DNA from: Crossiella cryophila
GTDB lineage: Bacteria; Actinomycetota; Actinomycetes; Mycobacteriales; Pseudonocardiaceae
NCBI RefSeq assembly: GCF_014204915.1
Contig: NZ_JACHMH010000001.1
Span: 3,369,001-3,433,000, forward strand
Direction of reading: 5' to 3'
Length of the DNA stretch: 64,000 nt
Below the pieces are notes generated by a model. It was not told the origin of the DNA and searched no databases. It saw only the letters and a program-made list of their open reading frames with translations. Numbering within the stretch: position 1 is the stretch's first letter; each line of letters begins with the position of its first letter. The position numbers and the translations under genes are program-made. Below are positions 32,922 to 42,150 of this stretch, one piece after another.

Positions 32922-33389
32922 ATGATCGGACTGGTGGAGTTGGCCGTGGCGGACTGGCCGCGGTGGCGGGAGTTGCGGCTGGCCGCGCTGACCGAGGCGC
33001 CGCAGGCGTTCGGCACGAATCTGGCCGAGTGGCTGGAGGTGCCGGCGGCTCGCTGGGAGGGGCGGCTGGCCGAGGCGGACCTGAACCTGGTCGCGGAACT
33101 GGACGGCCGCGACGCCGGGATGGTCAGCGCCACCCTGGCCGGGGCCGGGACCGCGAAGCTGCGCTCGATGTGGGTGGCCCCGTTCGCCCGCGGCCGCGGG
33201 GTCGGGGACGCGCTGATCGAGGCGGTGGTCCGGTGGGCGGCGGAGCGCGGCGCGCACCGGGTCACGCTGGATGTGATGGCGGACAACGAGAGTGCGGCCG
33301 CGCTGTACCGGCGGCACGGGTTCGTCGAGACCGGGACCTTCGAGGACGAGGGTGTGGTGGAGCGGGTGATGGTCCGGGTGGCGGGGTAG
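32922..33389 (+). CDS. GNAT-family N-acetyltransferase
   Basis: 155 residues from ATG 32922 (AGGGGCC upstream). The acetyl-CoA site is in LRSMWVAPFARGRGVGDALIEAVVRWA, and the C-terminal beta-bulge part is VTLDVMADNESAAALYRRHGFVETG, both standard for GNAT. The N-terminal LRLAALTEAPQAFGTNLAEW resembles the acetyltransferases often annotated as RimI-like or aminoglycoside-type. Acceptor unknown. Confidence 0.93.
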   Translation: MIGLVELAVADWPRWRELRLAALTEAPQAFGTNLAEWLEVPAARWEGRLAEADLNLVAELDGRDAGMVSATLAGAGTAKLRSMWVAPFARGRGVGDALIEAVVRWAAERGAHRVTLDVMADNESAAALYRRHGFVETGTFEDEGVVERVMVRVAG

Positions 33390-33401
33390 CTGTCGCATGT
33401 G

Positions 33402-33427
33402 GCCAGCCTGCGCTGTGCCGGGCTGGC
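33402..33427. terminator. Stem-loop between convergent genes
   Basis: Arms GCCAGCC (33402-33408) and GGCTGGC (33421-33427) with a 12-nt loop, between the GNAT gene and the convergent P-loop kinase gene. Confidence 0.55.
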
Positions 33428-33451
33428 AAGGTTGGCGGATTTGTCGCACGA

Positions 33452-33919
33452 TCAGGTGAGAAATGCCAGCTGTCGCACCACTTCCGCCAGTGGTGCGGTG
33501 GTGTTGATCTCCAGCGTGGCCGACTCGCGGAGCAGCGGCTCGACGAAGGCCAGGTGCTCCAGGATCGCGGCGCGTTCCTCCGGGGTCTTGCCGTAGGGAT
33601 TGGTGGTGCGGGCCGCGATCCGGGCCAGCAGCACCTCGGCTGGGGCGGACAGCAGCACGATGTGGTCGAACAGGGGATAGAAGTCGGCCTGGTTGGACTT
33701 GCAGCCGGCCACGAAGAGGTCGCCCTCCCCGTGGCCGGTCAGCAGTTCGGTGATGGCCTGCTCCCGCCACACCCAGTCCGGCTCGCCGTCCTCATCCGAG
33801 ACCCAGTGGCTCCACGCCTCGGTGTCGGTGTCGACGGTGCGGTGTCCCCGCTCGGCCAGCAGTTCGAGCGCGCTGGACTTGCCGGTGCCGGACATGCCGG
33901 TGATCAGGACCTTCGCCAT
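33452..33919 (-). CDS. P-loop kinase-like ATPase
   Basis: 155 residues starting MAKVLITGMSGTGKSSALELLAERG, with Walker A GMSGTGKS. The DTDTEAWSHWV segment sits where shikimate/adenylate-type kinases bind substrate, and a later arginine-rich lid (LARIAARTTNPYGKTPEERAAIL) is present. The overall layout is that of small nucleoside/shikimate-like kinases often annotated as AAA ATPase. Substrate unknown. It ends 62 nt from the GNAT gene and starts next to the GH95-like gene end. Confidence 0.85.
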   Translation of the reverse strand: MAKVLITGMSGTGKSSALELLAERGHRTVDTDTEAWSHWVSDEDGEPDWVWREQAITELLTGHGEGDLFVAGCKSNQADFYPLFDHIVLLSAPAEVLLARIAARTTNPYGKTPEERAAILEHLAFVEPLLRESATLEINTTAPLAEVVRQLAFLT

Positions 33920-33928
33920 ATCCCCAGG

Positions 33929-36274
33929 TTAGGGCAGCCCCCACTGCGGAGCCGCGGCGTTGGCCGGCACATCGCGCGGGCGCAGGTCCGGCTTGTGCCC
34001 GCGGCGGGTGATGATCGCCGTCTCACCGCGGCGCAGGGCCACCGAGATCCGGCCGGGGGCCACCTGGCGCCACTGGAGCTTGCGGCCGAGGGGCGTGCGG
34101 ACGTCCAGGTCGCCGGGGATGCCGTGTTCCAGGACCAGGGGTTCGCCTGCCTCGCTGTGCACGCGGACCCATTCGGTGGCGCCGTCCCGGCGGGAGGCGT
34201 CGACCAGGAAGGCGCCCTGGGCGCGCAGGCTGTCGAAGGCGGCCTCGCGCCAGGCCGTCGGGACCGCGGGGAAGACCTTGAGCACGCCGGATCCGCTGTC
34301 CAGCAACAGGTGCAGCACTGATTCGGCCGCGGACAGCGGGCTTTCCAGTGCCAGGTTGTTGCCCTCGACGTACATCGTGTTGGGGGTCAGCCTGGCCACG
34401 CCGATCACGTTGCCGTCGAGCAGGTGCCGGAGGTGGCCGATGGCCTGGTCCGGCTCGCCCATCAGCGCGGACATCATCGCCGCCGCCGGGTAGCTGTACC
34501 CGGCCCAGGCCGAGCGGTCGTGCGTCCAGTGCTCGAAGGTGCGCCGGATCAGGTCCCGGTCGCCGGTCTCCCAGGTCATCTCGCGCAGGGGGTGGAACCA
34601 CAGCATGTGCGAGAAGTGCCGGTGCGAGCCGCTGAGCGTGACGCCCTCGCCGACCAGCACGCCCTGGTCACCGCGGTGATACGGCACCAGCTTGGCCAGC
34701 ACCTCGCGCCAGCGCGGCGCCAGCGGGTCCTCGATCCGCAGTTCGTGGGTGGTCTCCAGCAGGGTGCGGGCGGCCCACCGGATCAGGGACAGGTCGTAGG
34801 TGGCGTCCACCGCGTCGGCGAACTCGGGCGAGCGGGTCAGCGGCAGGTGCAGCAGGCCGTCCGCGCCGGGTTTGAGGAAGTGCAGGTAGAAGTTGAGTGC
34901 CTTGCGCAGCAACGGGTAGAGCACATCGCGCTGGATCCGGCGGTCCATGCTGTGCCGGTAGCTGAGCCAGACGTTGTGCAGGCCCCAGATCAGGTTGCCG
35001 GTCTGGTCGGTCTTGGTGCTGGTGCCGGGGCGGCCGACGGTGGCGTTGCCGGGGATCTGCGCGCCCAGCTTGGGGCCGCCGGAGCGCAGGGTGCGGTCGC
35101 CGGGGTGGGCCAGCGCGTAGGTCTCGCCATCGCGTAGTTCCGGTGGCACCGAGAACTCGAGGTTCTTGTGGTGCTTGCGGAAGGTGGCGGTCACCGCGTC
35201 CAGTTCGGGGTGGTTGGCGATGCCCGCGAACGGATAGGTGATCTGCACGTTCAGGTTCCACCAGACCGCGGTCCAGCTGCCGCCGCCCTCGGGGAACCAC
35301 GGCCCCCACTCACTGGTGACCGGGGCGTTCTCCCTGGTGGCGCAGGCCATCTTGTACAGCTGGATCCAGTAGAACCGCTGCACCCACTTGTCCGGCACGG
35401 ACACCAGGCTGCGGGTGTGGAAGCGGTGCCACCAGGCGCGGTGGGCGAAGACCAGCGGGTCGAGGCCGAGCAGCAGGGCGTGCCGGACCGCGGTGACCGC
35501 GTCCCCGGTGGAGGTCTTCCGCGGGAAGCCGTAGGCGACCGTGGCGGCCAGCAGCCGGGTGGTGCCGACCCGCTTCTCCTGCCAGGCGGTGGTGTAGCCG
35601 CCGCCCGCGTGCAGTGGTTGCTCCACAAAGGACACCCCGGTGGAGCTGCCGGTGCGCGGGTCCGGGTTGGCGGTGTAGTCGGGTGGGATGCGGATCTGGC
35701 GGGTGGTCTTGGACGGCATCGCGGTGAAGCCCCACGCGGCCGCCTCCTCACCCGCGCTCGGGGTCAGCGAGACCAGCAGCACGCCCCGGTCGTTGTGCAC
35801 CAGCGCGCGGAAGCTCAGGCTGCCCGCGGTGGTGGTGACCGTGCCGGACAGCTCGGCGTCCCACAGGTCCAGCTGCCAGTCGACCGCGGTGACCTCGCCG
35901 GCCAGGGTCAGGGTCAGGTAACCGATCGGCAGCCGGGACAGGCCGACCGCGGCCTCCCACTGGGGACGCTGGTCCTGCACCTCGCTGTGACTGAGCATGA
36001 ACCGCAACTGGCTCGCGGTCGCGCCACGGTAGACCTGGACGCCGAGGAAGCCGTTGGCCAGGAACGGGGCGTCCTGCCAACTGCCGGGGAGTTTCCGCCA
36101 GAGCATGCGGGCGTCCCGAGCGATGTCGCGGTGCACGTTCTTGGGCCCGAACGCTTCGGCGGAGGGTTCGGCCCATGCGGTGGTCGCGGCGCTGGTCCAG
36201 CCTGCGCCGAGAGTCACGAGTCCGGCGGCGGCCGAACCACGGTGTAGGAAACGTCGCCTGGAAAGGGGTGACAT
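33929..36274 (-). CDS. Secreted GH95-like glycoside hydrolase
   Basis: 781 residues with a Tat signal peptide (SRRRFLHRGSAAAGLVTLGAG, cleaved after about residue 35). The N-terminal sandwich includes WQDAPFLANGFLGVQVYRGA. An (alpha/alpha)6-barrel holds WVQRFYWIQLYKMACATRENAPVTSEWGPWF, WWNLNVQITYPFAGIANHPEL and HFSHMLWFHPL. GH95 enzymes are inverting alpha-L-fucosidases/galactosidases; similarity is in layout and I cannot confirm the catalytic acid and base. The ATG has no Shine-Dalgarno and lies 8 nt after TATGAT, so translation may be leaderless. A long inverted repeat covers the promoter. Confidence 0.82.
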   Translation of the reverse strand: MSPLSRRRFLHRGSAAAGLVTLGAGWTSAATTAWAEPSAEAFGPKNVHRDIARDARMLWRKLPGSWQDAPFLANGFLGVQVYRGATASQLRFMLSHSEVQDQRPQWEAAVGLSRLPIGYLTLTLAGEVTAVDWQLDLWDAELSGTVTTTAGSLSFRALVHNDRGVLLVSLTPSAGEEAAAWGFTAMPSKTTRQIRIPPDYTANPDPRTGSSTGVSFVEQPLHAGGGYTTAWQEKRVGTTRLLAATVAYGFPRKTSTGDAVTAVRHALLLGLDPLVFAHRAWWHRFHTRSLVSVPDKWVQRFYWIQLYKMACATRENAPVTSEWGPWFPEGGGSWTAVWWNLNVQITYPFAGIANHPELDAVTATFRKHHKNLEFSVPPELRDGETYALAHPGDRTLRSGGPKLGAQIPGNATVGRPGTSTKTDQTGNLIWGLHNVWLSYRHSMDRRIQRDVLYPLLRKALNFYLHFLKPGADGLLHLPLTRSPEFADAVDATYDLSLIRWAARTLLETTHELRIEDPLAPRWREVLAKLVPYHRGDQGVLVGEGVTLSGSHRHFSHMLWFHPLREMTWETGDRDLIRRTFEHWTHDRSAWAGYSYPAAAMMSALMGEPDQAIGHLRHLLDGNVIGVARLTPNTMYVEGNNLALESPLSAAESVLHLLLDSGSGVLKVFPAVPTAWREAAFDSLRAQGAFLVDASRRDGATEWVRVHSEAGEPLVLEHGIPGDLDVRTPLGRKLQWRQVAPGRISVALRRGETAIITRRGHKPDLRPRDVPANAAAPQWGLP

Positions 36275-36279
36275 GGGGG

Positions 36280-36318
36280 CGAATCATACGATGTTTACCT
36301 GCACTTTGGTATGATTCG
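36280..36318 (-). promoter_or_regulatory. Inverted-repeat operator at the GH95-like promoter
   Basis: Perfect 10-bp arms CGAATCATAC (36280-36289) and GTATGATTCG (36309-36318), 19 bp apart. On the minus strand the proximal arm includes a -10-like TATGAT, 8 nt from the start codon. Sugar-responsive control is plausible; the regulator is unknown. Confidence 0.65.
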
Positions 36319-36356
36319 TTCAGGGTATTCCCAGTTCACGGACCTGAACCGCACCC

Positions 36357-36373
36357 CAGTCATCCGATGACTG
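36357..36373. promoter_or_regulatory. Small dyad in the mutA leader
   Basis: CAGTCAT (36357-36363) and ATGACTG (36367-36373) form a 7-bp stem with a 3-nt loop, followed by AAAAAG. A GTTCA/TGAAC dyad (36334-36349) lies just upstream. Both sit in the 120-bp leader of mutA. They could be operator or RNA structure. No cobalamin riboswitch motif was found here. Confidence 0.4.
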
Positions 36374-36442
36374 AAAAAGTCAGGGGTGGGTCGGCCCACG
36401 ACTAGGGGTTTCAGGCGACGCATCCTGACTACGATCCGCTGC

Positions 36443-38296
36443 ATGACGTTGCCTGGCGAGCAGCTCTCCCTGGCCGCGGAGTTCCCGCAGCCTGGGCTGG
36501 AGCAGTGGCGTGAGCTGGTCGCGGGCGTGCTCCGCAAATCCGGCGTGACAGAGCTGCCGGAGTTCCCGGAATCCAGGCTCTCTCGCACCACATATGACGG
36601 CATCAAGGTCAACCCGCTCTACACCCGGGACGACGCCGCGCCGCAGACCGGCCTGCCCGGTCTGGCGCCTTATACCCGGGGCAGCAGGCCGGAGGGCGCG
36701 GTCGCCGGCGGCTGGGACATCCGGCAGCGGCACAGCCACCCCGATCCGGCCACCGCCCGCGAGGCCGTGCTGGCCGATCTGGAGAGCGGGGTCAGCTCGC
36801 TCTGGCTGACCCTGGGCGGGGACGCACTGCCGATCGCCGCACTGCCCCAGGTGCTGGACGGGGTGTACCTGGACCTGGCGCCGATCGTGCTGGACGCGGG
36901 CGCGGACACCGAGGCGGCAGCGGAGGCGCTGTTCGCGCTGGCCGCCCAGCGCGGGGTGGCCGACACCGAACTCACCGGCAATCTGGGCGCCGACCCGCTC
37001 GGCCTGCGCGCCCGCACCGGCGCGGACACCGATGTGCCAGCCGCCGCGGCGCTGGCCGCCAGGGTCGCCGCGAAGTACCCGGGGCTGCGCGCGCTGACCG
37101 TGGACGCCACCGTCTTCCACGACGCGGGCGGCTCGGACGCGGAGGAGCTGGGCGCCTCGCTGGCCGTGGCCACCGCCTATCTGCGCGCGCTCACCGAGGC
37201 CGGGCTGGACATCGACGCCGCCTTCGGTCAGCTGGAGTTCCGCTACGCCGCCACCGCGGACCAGTTCCTGACCATCGCCAAGTTCCGCGCCGCCCGCAGG
37301 CTGTGGGCCAGGGTCGGCGAGGTCTGCCAGGCGAGCGAACCCGCGCAGCGGCAGCACGCGGTGACCTCCACCGCGATGATGACCGCCCGCGACCCGTGGG
37401 TGAACATGCTGCGCACCACGCTGGCCTGCTTCGGCGCCGGTGTCGGCGGCGCGGATTCCGTTACCGTGCAACCATTTGACGCCTGCCTCGGCCTGCCGGA
37501 CGACTTCGCCCGGCGGATCGCCCGCAACACCCAGTCGCTGCTGGTGGAGGAGTCGCACGTGGCCAGGGTGATCGACCCGGCGGGCGGTTCCTGGTACGTG
37601 GAGCGGCTCACCGAGGACCTGGCCACCGCGGCCTGGGCCTTCTTCACCGAGATCGAGCGCGCCGGCGGGTTCGAGACCGCGCTGGCCGACGGGCTGATCG
37701 AGTCCCGGCTCACCGCCACCCAGGCCAAGCGCGCCAAGCGGATCGCGCACCGCAAGGACGCGATCACCGGCGTCAGCGAGTTCCCGAACCTGACCGAGAA
37801 GCTGCCGGTCCGGCAGCCGAACCCGGCCCCGCCCACCGGCGGCCTGCCCCGGGTGCGCTACGCCCAGGACTTCGAGGACCTGCGCACCGCGGCGGACAAC
37901 GCGCCGCAGCGGCCCACGGTCTTCCTGGCCACCATCGGTTCGGTGGCGGCCTACACCGCGCGGTCCACCTTCGCCGGAAACCTGTTCCAGGCCGGCGGAA
38001 TCGCCACCCCGGACAGCGGTCCGGGCACCGACGCCGCGCAGATCGCGGCCGCGTTCAAGGACAGTGGCGCGAGCGTGGTGTGCCTGTGCGGCAACGACAA
38101 GGCATACGCCGAGCACGCCGCCCCGATCGCCGAGGCACTCAAAGCCGCAGGCGCGCAACGGATCTGGCTCGCGGGCAAGCCCGGTGAGCGGGCCGAGTCG
38201 GACAAGGCCGCCGGTATCGACGACTACATCTTCGCCGGGTGTGACGCGCTGGGCGTCCTCCGCGGCACGCTCTCCGAACTGGGGGTGGCTTTCTGA
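36443..38296 (+). CDS. mutA: Methylmalonyl-CoA mutase small subunit
   Basis: 617 residues from ATG 36443. It shares the TIM-barrel fold of the large subunit ([90 protein letters not shown]) but is non-catalytic in known heterodimers. Its C-terminal cobalamin-like domain lacks the DxHxxG motif. It ends TGATG into mutB, so subunits are made in step. Methylmalonyl-CoA/succinyl-CoA interconversion feeds propionate breakdown or polyketide extender supply. Confidence 0.96.
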   Translation: MTLPGEQLSLAAEFPQPGLEQWRELVAGVLRKSGVTELPEFPESRLSRTTYDGIKVNPLYTRDDAAPQTGLPGLAPYTRGSRPEGAVAGGWDIRQRHSHPDPATAREAVLADLESGVSSLWLTLGGDALPIAALPQVLDGVYLDLAPIVLDAGADTEAAAEALFALAAQRGVADTELTGNLGADPLGLRARTGADTDVPAAAALAARVAAKYPGLRALTVDATVFHDAGGSDAEELGASLAVATAYLRALTEAGLDIDAAFGQLEFRYAATADQFLTIAKFRAARRLWARVGEVCQASEPAQRQHAVTSTAMMTARDPWVNMLRTTLACFGAGVGGADSVTVQPFDACLGLPDDFARRIARNTQSLLVEESHVARVIDPAGGSWYVERLTEDLATAAWAFFTEIERAGGFETALADGLIESRLTATQAKRAKRIAHRKDAITGVSEFPNLTEKLPVRQPNPAPPTGGLPRVRYAQDFEDLRTAADNAPQRPTVFLATIGSVAAYTARSTFAGNLFQAGGIATPDSGPGTDAAQIAAAFKDSGASVVCLCGNDKAYAEHAAPIAEALKAAGAQRIWLAGKPGERAESDKAAGIDDYIFAGCDALGVLRGTLSELGVAF

Positions 38297-40509
38297 TGCC
38301 GCGCAACCTGATTCCGGACTTCGGCCGGGTCGAACTGGGCAGTCCGGCCGCCGCCACCGATCCGGCAGGCTGGCGTTCCGCGCTCACCGAGGCCACCGGC
38401 AAGGACGCCGAGAACCTGGTGTGGGACACGCCGGAGGGCATCGCGGTCAACCCGCTCTACACCGCCGCGGACACCGCCGACCTGGACTTCCTCGGCACCT
38501 ACCCGGGCATGGCGCCGTTCCTGCGCGGGCCGTACCCGACGATGTATGTCAACCAGCCCTGGACCATCCGCCAGTACGCGGGTTTCTCCACCGCCGCGGA
38601 GTCCAACGCCTTCTACCGCCGCAACCTGGCCGCCGGGCAGAAGGGCCTGTCGGTGGCCTTCGACCTGCCCACCCACCGCGGTTACGACAGCGATCACCCC
38701 CGGGTGCCCGGCGATGTCGGCATGGCAGGCGTGGCGATCGACTCGATCTACGACATGCGCCAGCTCTTCGACGGCATCCCGCTGGACAAGATGAGCGTGT
38801 CGATGACCATGAACGGCGCGGTGCTGCCCGTGCTGGCGCTCTACATCGTGGCCGCCGAGGAGCAGGGGGTGGCGCCGGAGCAGCTGGCCGGGACCATCCA
38901 GAACGACATCCTCAAGGAGTTCATGGTCCGCAACACCTACATCTACCCGCCGCAGCCCTCGATGCAGATCATCTCCGACATCTTCTCCTTCACCTCGCAG
39001 AAGATGCCCCGGTACAACTCGATCTCCATCTCCGGCTACCACATCCAGGAGGCCGGGGCCACCGCCGACCTGGAGCTGGCCTACACCCTGGCCGACGGGG
39101 TGGAGTACCTGCGCGCGGGCAAGGGCGCCGGGCTGGACATCGACGCGTTCGCGCCGCGGCTGAGCTTCTTCTGGGCCATCGGGATGAACTTCTTCATGGA
39201 GGTCGCCAAGCTGCGTGCGGCCCGGCTGCTGTGGGCCAGGCTGGTCAAGCAGTTCGACCCGAAGAACGCCAAATCGCTGTCCCTGCGCACACATTCGCAG
39301 ACCTCGGGCTGGTCGCTGACCGCGCAGGACGTGTTCAACAACGTGGTGCGCACCTGCGTGGAGGCGATGGCGGCCACCCAGGGCCACACACAGTCCTTGC
39401 ACACCAACGCCCTGGACGAGGCGCTGGCGCTGCCCACCGACTTCTCCGCGCGCATCGCCCGCAACACCCAGCTGCTGCTGCAACAGGAATCCGGCACCAC
39501 GCGGGTGATCGACCCCTGGGGTGGCAGCAACTACGTGGAACGACTGACCTACGACCTGGCGCGCCGCGCGTGGAGCCACATCGAGGAGGTCGAGGCCGCC
39601 GGTGGGATGGCCAAGGCCATCGACGAGGGCATCCCGAAGCTGCGGGTGGAGGAGGCCGCGGCCCGTACCCAGGCGCGGATCGACTCCGGACGGCAGCCGG
39701 TGATCGGCGTCAACAAGTACCGGGTCACCGCGGATGAGGCGATCGAGGTGCTCAAGGTGGACAACAAGGGCGTGTACGCCCAGCAGGTGGACAAGCTGCG
39801 CAGGCTGCGCGAGGAACGCGACGGCGCGGTCACCCAGTCCACTTTGGACGCTCTCACCAAGGCCGCTGGCGACGCCCGTGAGGGCAGGCGCGGGCCGGGG
39901 CTGGAGCAGAACCTGTTGGCACTGGCCATCAACGCCGCCAGGGCCAAGGCCACCGTCGGGGAGATCTCCGACGCGCTGGAGAAGGTATACGGTCGTCACT
40001 CCGGTCAGATCAGGGTGATCTCCGGGGTCTACCGGGAGGAGGCCGGGGCGGTGAGCAACATCGACCGCACCCGCAAGGCCGCCGAGGCGTTCGAGGAGGC
40101 CGAGGGCCGCAGGCCGCGGATCCTGGTCGCCAAGATGGGCCAGGACGGCCACGACCGCGGCCAGAAGGTCATCGCGACCGCCTTCGCCGACCTGGGCTTC
40201 GACGTGGACGTCGGCCCGCTGTTCCAGACCCCCGCCGAGGTCGCCCTGCAAGCGATCGAGGCCGACGTGCACATCGTCGGCGTCTCCAGCCTGGCCGCCG
40301 GACACCTCACCCTGGTGCCCGCGCTGCGCCAGGAACTGGAGACCCTGGGCCGCGAGGACATCCTGATCGTGGTCGGCGGCGTCATCCCGCCCCAGGACTT
40401 CGACGAGCTGCGCGCCGCCGGGGCCGCCGCGATCTTCCCGCCGGGCACGGTGATCGCCGACGCCGCCATGGACCTGCTGCAGGTCCTGTCCGACCGCCAG
40501 CAGAGCTGA
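38296..40509 (+). CDS. mutB: Methylmalonyl-CoA mutase large (catalytic) subunit
   Basis: 737 residues with the complete catalytic barrel ([63 protein letters not shown], including the CoA-contacting YPTMYV). The C-terminal B12 domain has [28 protein letters not shown], where DGHDRG is the DxHxxG cobalt-ligand motif, then GVSSLAAGH and [10 protein letters not shown]. Adenosylcobalamin-dependent radical rearrangement of (R)-methylmalonyl-CoA to succinyl-CoA. Starts at TGATG with mutA and ends the same way into meaB. Confidence 0.98.
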   Translation: MPRNLIPDFGRVELGSPAAATDPAGWRSALTEATGKDAENLVWDTPEGIAVNPLYTAADTADLDFLGTYPGMAPFLRGPYPTMYVNQPWTIRQYAGFSTAAESNAFYRRNLAAGQKGLSVAFDLPTHRGYDSDHPRVPGDVGMAGVAIDSIYDMRQLFDGIPLDKMSVSMTMNGAVLPVLALYIVAAEEQGVAPEQLAGTIQNDILKEFMVRNTYIYPPQPSMQIISDIFSFTSQKMPRYNSISISGYHIQEAGATADLELAYTLADGVEYLRAGKGAGLDIDAFAPRLSFFWAIGMNFFMEVAKLRAARLLWARLVKQFDPKNAKSLSLRTHSQTSGWSLTAQDVFNNVVRTCVEAMAATQGHTQSLHTNALDEALALPTDFSARIARNTQLLLQQESGTTRVIDPWGGSNYVERLTYDLARRAWSHIEEVEAAGGMAKAIDEGIPKLRVEEAAARTQARIDSGRQPVIGVNKYRVTADEAIEVLKVDNKGVYAQQVDKLRRLREERDGAVTQSTLDALTKAAGDAREGRRGPGLEQNLLALAINAARAKATVGEISDALEKVYGRHSGQIRVISGVYREEAGAVSNIDRTRKAAEAFEEAEGRRPRILVAKMGQDGHDRGQKVIATAFADLGFDVDVGPLFQTPAEVALQAIEADVHIVGVSSLAAGHLTLVPALRQELETLGREDILIVVGGVIPPQDFDELRAAGAAAIFPPGTVIADAAMDLLQVLSDRQQS

Positions 40510-41501
40510 TGCGCGGCCCCATCGACATCGGCGCGTACGCCGAAGGAGTCCTTGCCAGCGACCGGGCCTGGGTCGCCCGCGCGGTGACCCTGGTCGAGTC
40601 CAGGCGCGCCGACCACCGGGTCGCCGCCCAGACCCTGCTCACCGAGCTGCAACCCCACGCCGGCAAGGCCAGACGAGCAGGCATCACCGGCGTCCCCGGC
40701 GCGGGCAAGTCCACCTTCATCGACGCCCTGGGCAGCAGTCTCACCGCCCAAGGCCACCGGGTGGCGGTGCTCGCGGTAGACCCGTCCTCCACGAAGAGCG
40801 GCGGCAGCATCCTGGGCGACAAAACCAGGATGACCCGCCTCTCCGCCGACCCCAACGCCTTCGTCCGCCCCAGCCCCACCGCGGGCACCCTGGGCGGGGT
40901 CGCCAAGGCGACCAGGGAAACCATCGTGGTGATGGAAGCGGCGGGCTACGACGTGGTCCTGGTCGAAACCGTTGGCGTAGGCCAGTCCGAGGTCACCGTC
41001 GCCGACATGGTCGACACCTTCCTCCTACTGACCCTGGCCCGCACCGGCGACCAGCTGCAGGGCATCAAGAAGGGCGTCCTGGAGCTGGCCGACGTCATCG
41101 CGGTCAACAAGGCCGACGGCGACCACGCCAAGGAAGCCGCCCGAGCCGCCCGGGAACTCGCGGGCGCCCTGCGGCTGCTGCGCGCACCGGATTCCACCTG
41201 GGACACCCCTGTTCTCACCTGCAGCGCCCGGGACGACCAGGGCGTGGACGAGGTGTGGGCGCAAGTGATCCGGCACCGGGACCAGCTTTCGGCCAGCGGC
41301 GACCTGGATGCCAAGCGGCGCAACCAGTTGCTGGGCTGGACGTGGGCGATGGTGCATGACCGGTTGCTGCATGACCTGCACGGGCATCCGGGGGTGCGGG
41401 AGCTGGCGCCGGAGCTGACCAGTCAGGTGGCGGAGGGCACGATGACTCCGGCCCAGGCGGCACAACGGATTCTGGAGACTTTTCAGGGGAGCGGGGAGTA
41501 G
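40509..41501 (+). CDS. meaB: MeaB/ArgK-type GTPase chaperone of methylmalonyl-CoA mutase
   Basis: 330 residues. G-protein motifs: P-loop GITGVPGAGKSTFIDALG, switch region VAVLAVDPSSTKSGGSILGDKTRM, VVLVETVGVGQSE (Walker B with the conserved E) and NKADGD (base specificity). MeaB protects and reloads adenosylcobalamin mutase. The gene overlaps mutB by one base, completing a mutA-mutB-meaB operon. Its TAG stop runs directly into a hairpin-rich intergenic region. Confidence 0.96.
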   Translation: MRGPIDIGAYAEGVLASDRAWVARAVTLVESRRADHRVAAQTLLTELQPHAGKARRAGITGVPGAGKSTFIDALGSSLTAQGHRVAVLAVDPSSTKSGGSILGDKTRMTRLSADPNAFVRPSPTAGTLGGVAKATRETIVVMEAAGYDVVLVETVGVGQSEVTVADMVDTFLLLTLARTGDQLQGIKKGVLELADVIAVNKADGDHAKEAARAARELAGALRLLRAPDSTWDTPVLTCSARDDQGVDEVWAQVIRHRDQLSASGDLDAKRRNQLLGWTWAMVHDRLLHDLHGHPGVRELAPELTSQVAEGTMTPAQAAQRILETFQGSGE

Positions 41502-41631
41502 GGCGAAGCCCGAGGCAGGCGTTACGGGCAAGCGGGCGAAGCCCGAAGCGGTGAGTGCTGGGGGCAGGCGGGCGAAGCCCGGGAACGCTGCGGCTAGGCG
41601 GTTCTGACGCCCCGCGACCGGGCGAAGCCCG
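41501..41631 (+). repeat. Four spaced CGGGCGAAGCCCG mini-hairpins
   Basis: GGGCGAAGCCC at 41501-41511, and CGGGCGAAGCCCG at 41533-41545, 41569-41581 and 41619-41631. Each is a 5-bp stem (4-bp in the first) with a GAA loop. The first uses the last base of the meaB stop. The inverse form also occurs at 5943-5955, so the motif belongs to the dispersed element. A role in ending or protecting the mut mRNA is possible. Confidence 0.75.
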
Positions 41632-41905
41632 CACACAGGCAGCCGGGGTGGCTTTTCAAACCCCACCTGAGCGGTTCCCCATCCCCGTCAGCCTGGAGAG
41701 GACACACCGCATCCTGGGCGCGCGGACCCGCAACCCGCCGCCGCCCTAGCTTCCCAACCGCAGGGGTCTGCGCGCCCAGGATGTGGTTTGGTATCGGAAG
41801 GCTGACGGGGATGGGGAACCGCACGAGCACTGCTCTCTGCCTGTGACTTTGAACCTCCCCCCATCCTTTGATTCCTGCCCGTCCGGCGAGGACGCCCTTG
41901 ATCTT
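41619..41905 (-). repeat. Dispersed intergenic element, copy 2, split by an insertion
   Basis: Read on the minus strand, 41905-41859 carries GCGTCCTCGCCGGACGGGCA and AATCAAAGGATGGGG; then 41684-41619 carries GGATGGGGAACCGCTC, TTTGAAAAGCCACCCC, GGCTGC and CGGGCTTCGCCCG. These are the same blocks, in the same order, as 5841-5962, but with about 175 bp inserted at GGATGGGG. That word is present on both sides, as in a target duplication. Confidence 0.75.
41671..41822. repeat. Foldback (long inverted repeat) element
   Basis: A perfect 24-bp inverted repeat at 41671-41694 and 41799-41822. A second inner pair (about 41708-41729 with 41764-41786, sharing CATCCTGGGCGCGC and its complement) has a few mismatches. 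The whole ~150 bp can fold into one long hairpin with a central loop. It has no coding capacity and is best read as a small non-autonomous mobile or structural element. Confidence 0.8.
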
Positions 41906-42039
41906 GATCTTCGCTCGAAGCCCTGAGGACGCAACTCACCACTTCGAGCACCCGCATCACGCTGCTGGCGGTACGAACTGAACACGAAAGTTGCTTACCG
42001 TAGTTGAGCAGGCACAGCATGCGATCATCGGAGGCTGCT

Positions 42040-42105
42040 ATGGCAGGTTGTGGTTGTTGCGCCAAGTGCACCGGCTGCGGGGACAACTGCTGCCCCAACT
42101 GCTGA
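42040..42105 (+). CDS. 21-residue Cys-rich (metallothionein-like) peptide
   Basis: ATG at 42040 with an ideal Shine-Dalgarno (CGGAGG, 5 nt spacing), 21 codons and TGA. Eight of 21 residues are cysteine, in the order MAGCGCCAKC, then TGCGDNCCPNC. Such spacing (CxCC, CxxC, CxxxCC, CxxC) fits binding of soft metal ions such as Cu(I) or Zn(II), like a very small metallothionein. It stands alone between the meaB region and the lipoprotein gene. Length makes chance hard to exclude, but the RBS plus Cys density argue for a real gene. Confidence 0.6.
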   Translation: MAGCGCCAKCTGCGDNCCPNC

Positions 42106-42150
42106 CCAAACCCACTGCTGATCAACCGAGCCGAACGGTGTGTCACCCGG

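Noticed and set aside
36319-36442. Cobalamin riboswitch before mutA
   Set aside because: No B12-box sequence or expected fold could be found; only short dyads are present.
36380-38158. 592-aa frame antisense to mutA
   Set aside because: It is a shadow of the high-GC third-position pattern of mutA; its content is Gly/Arg/Val filler with no domain.
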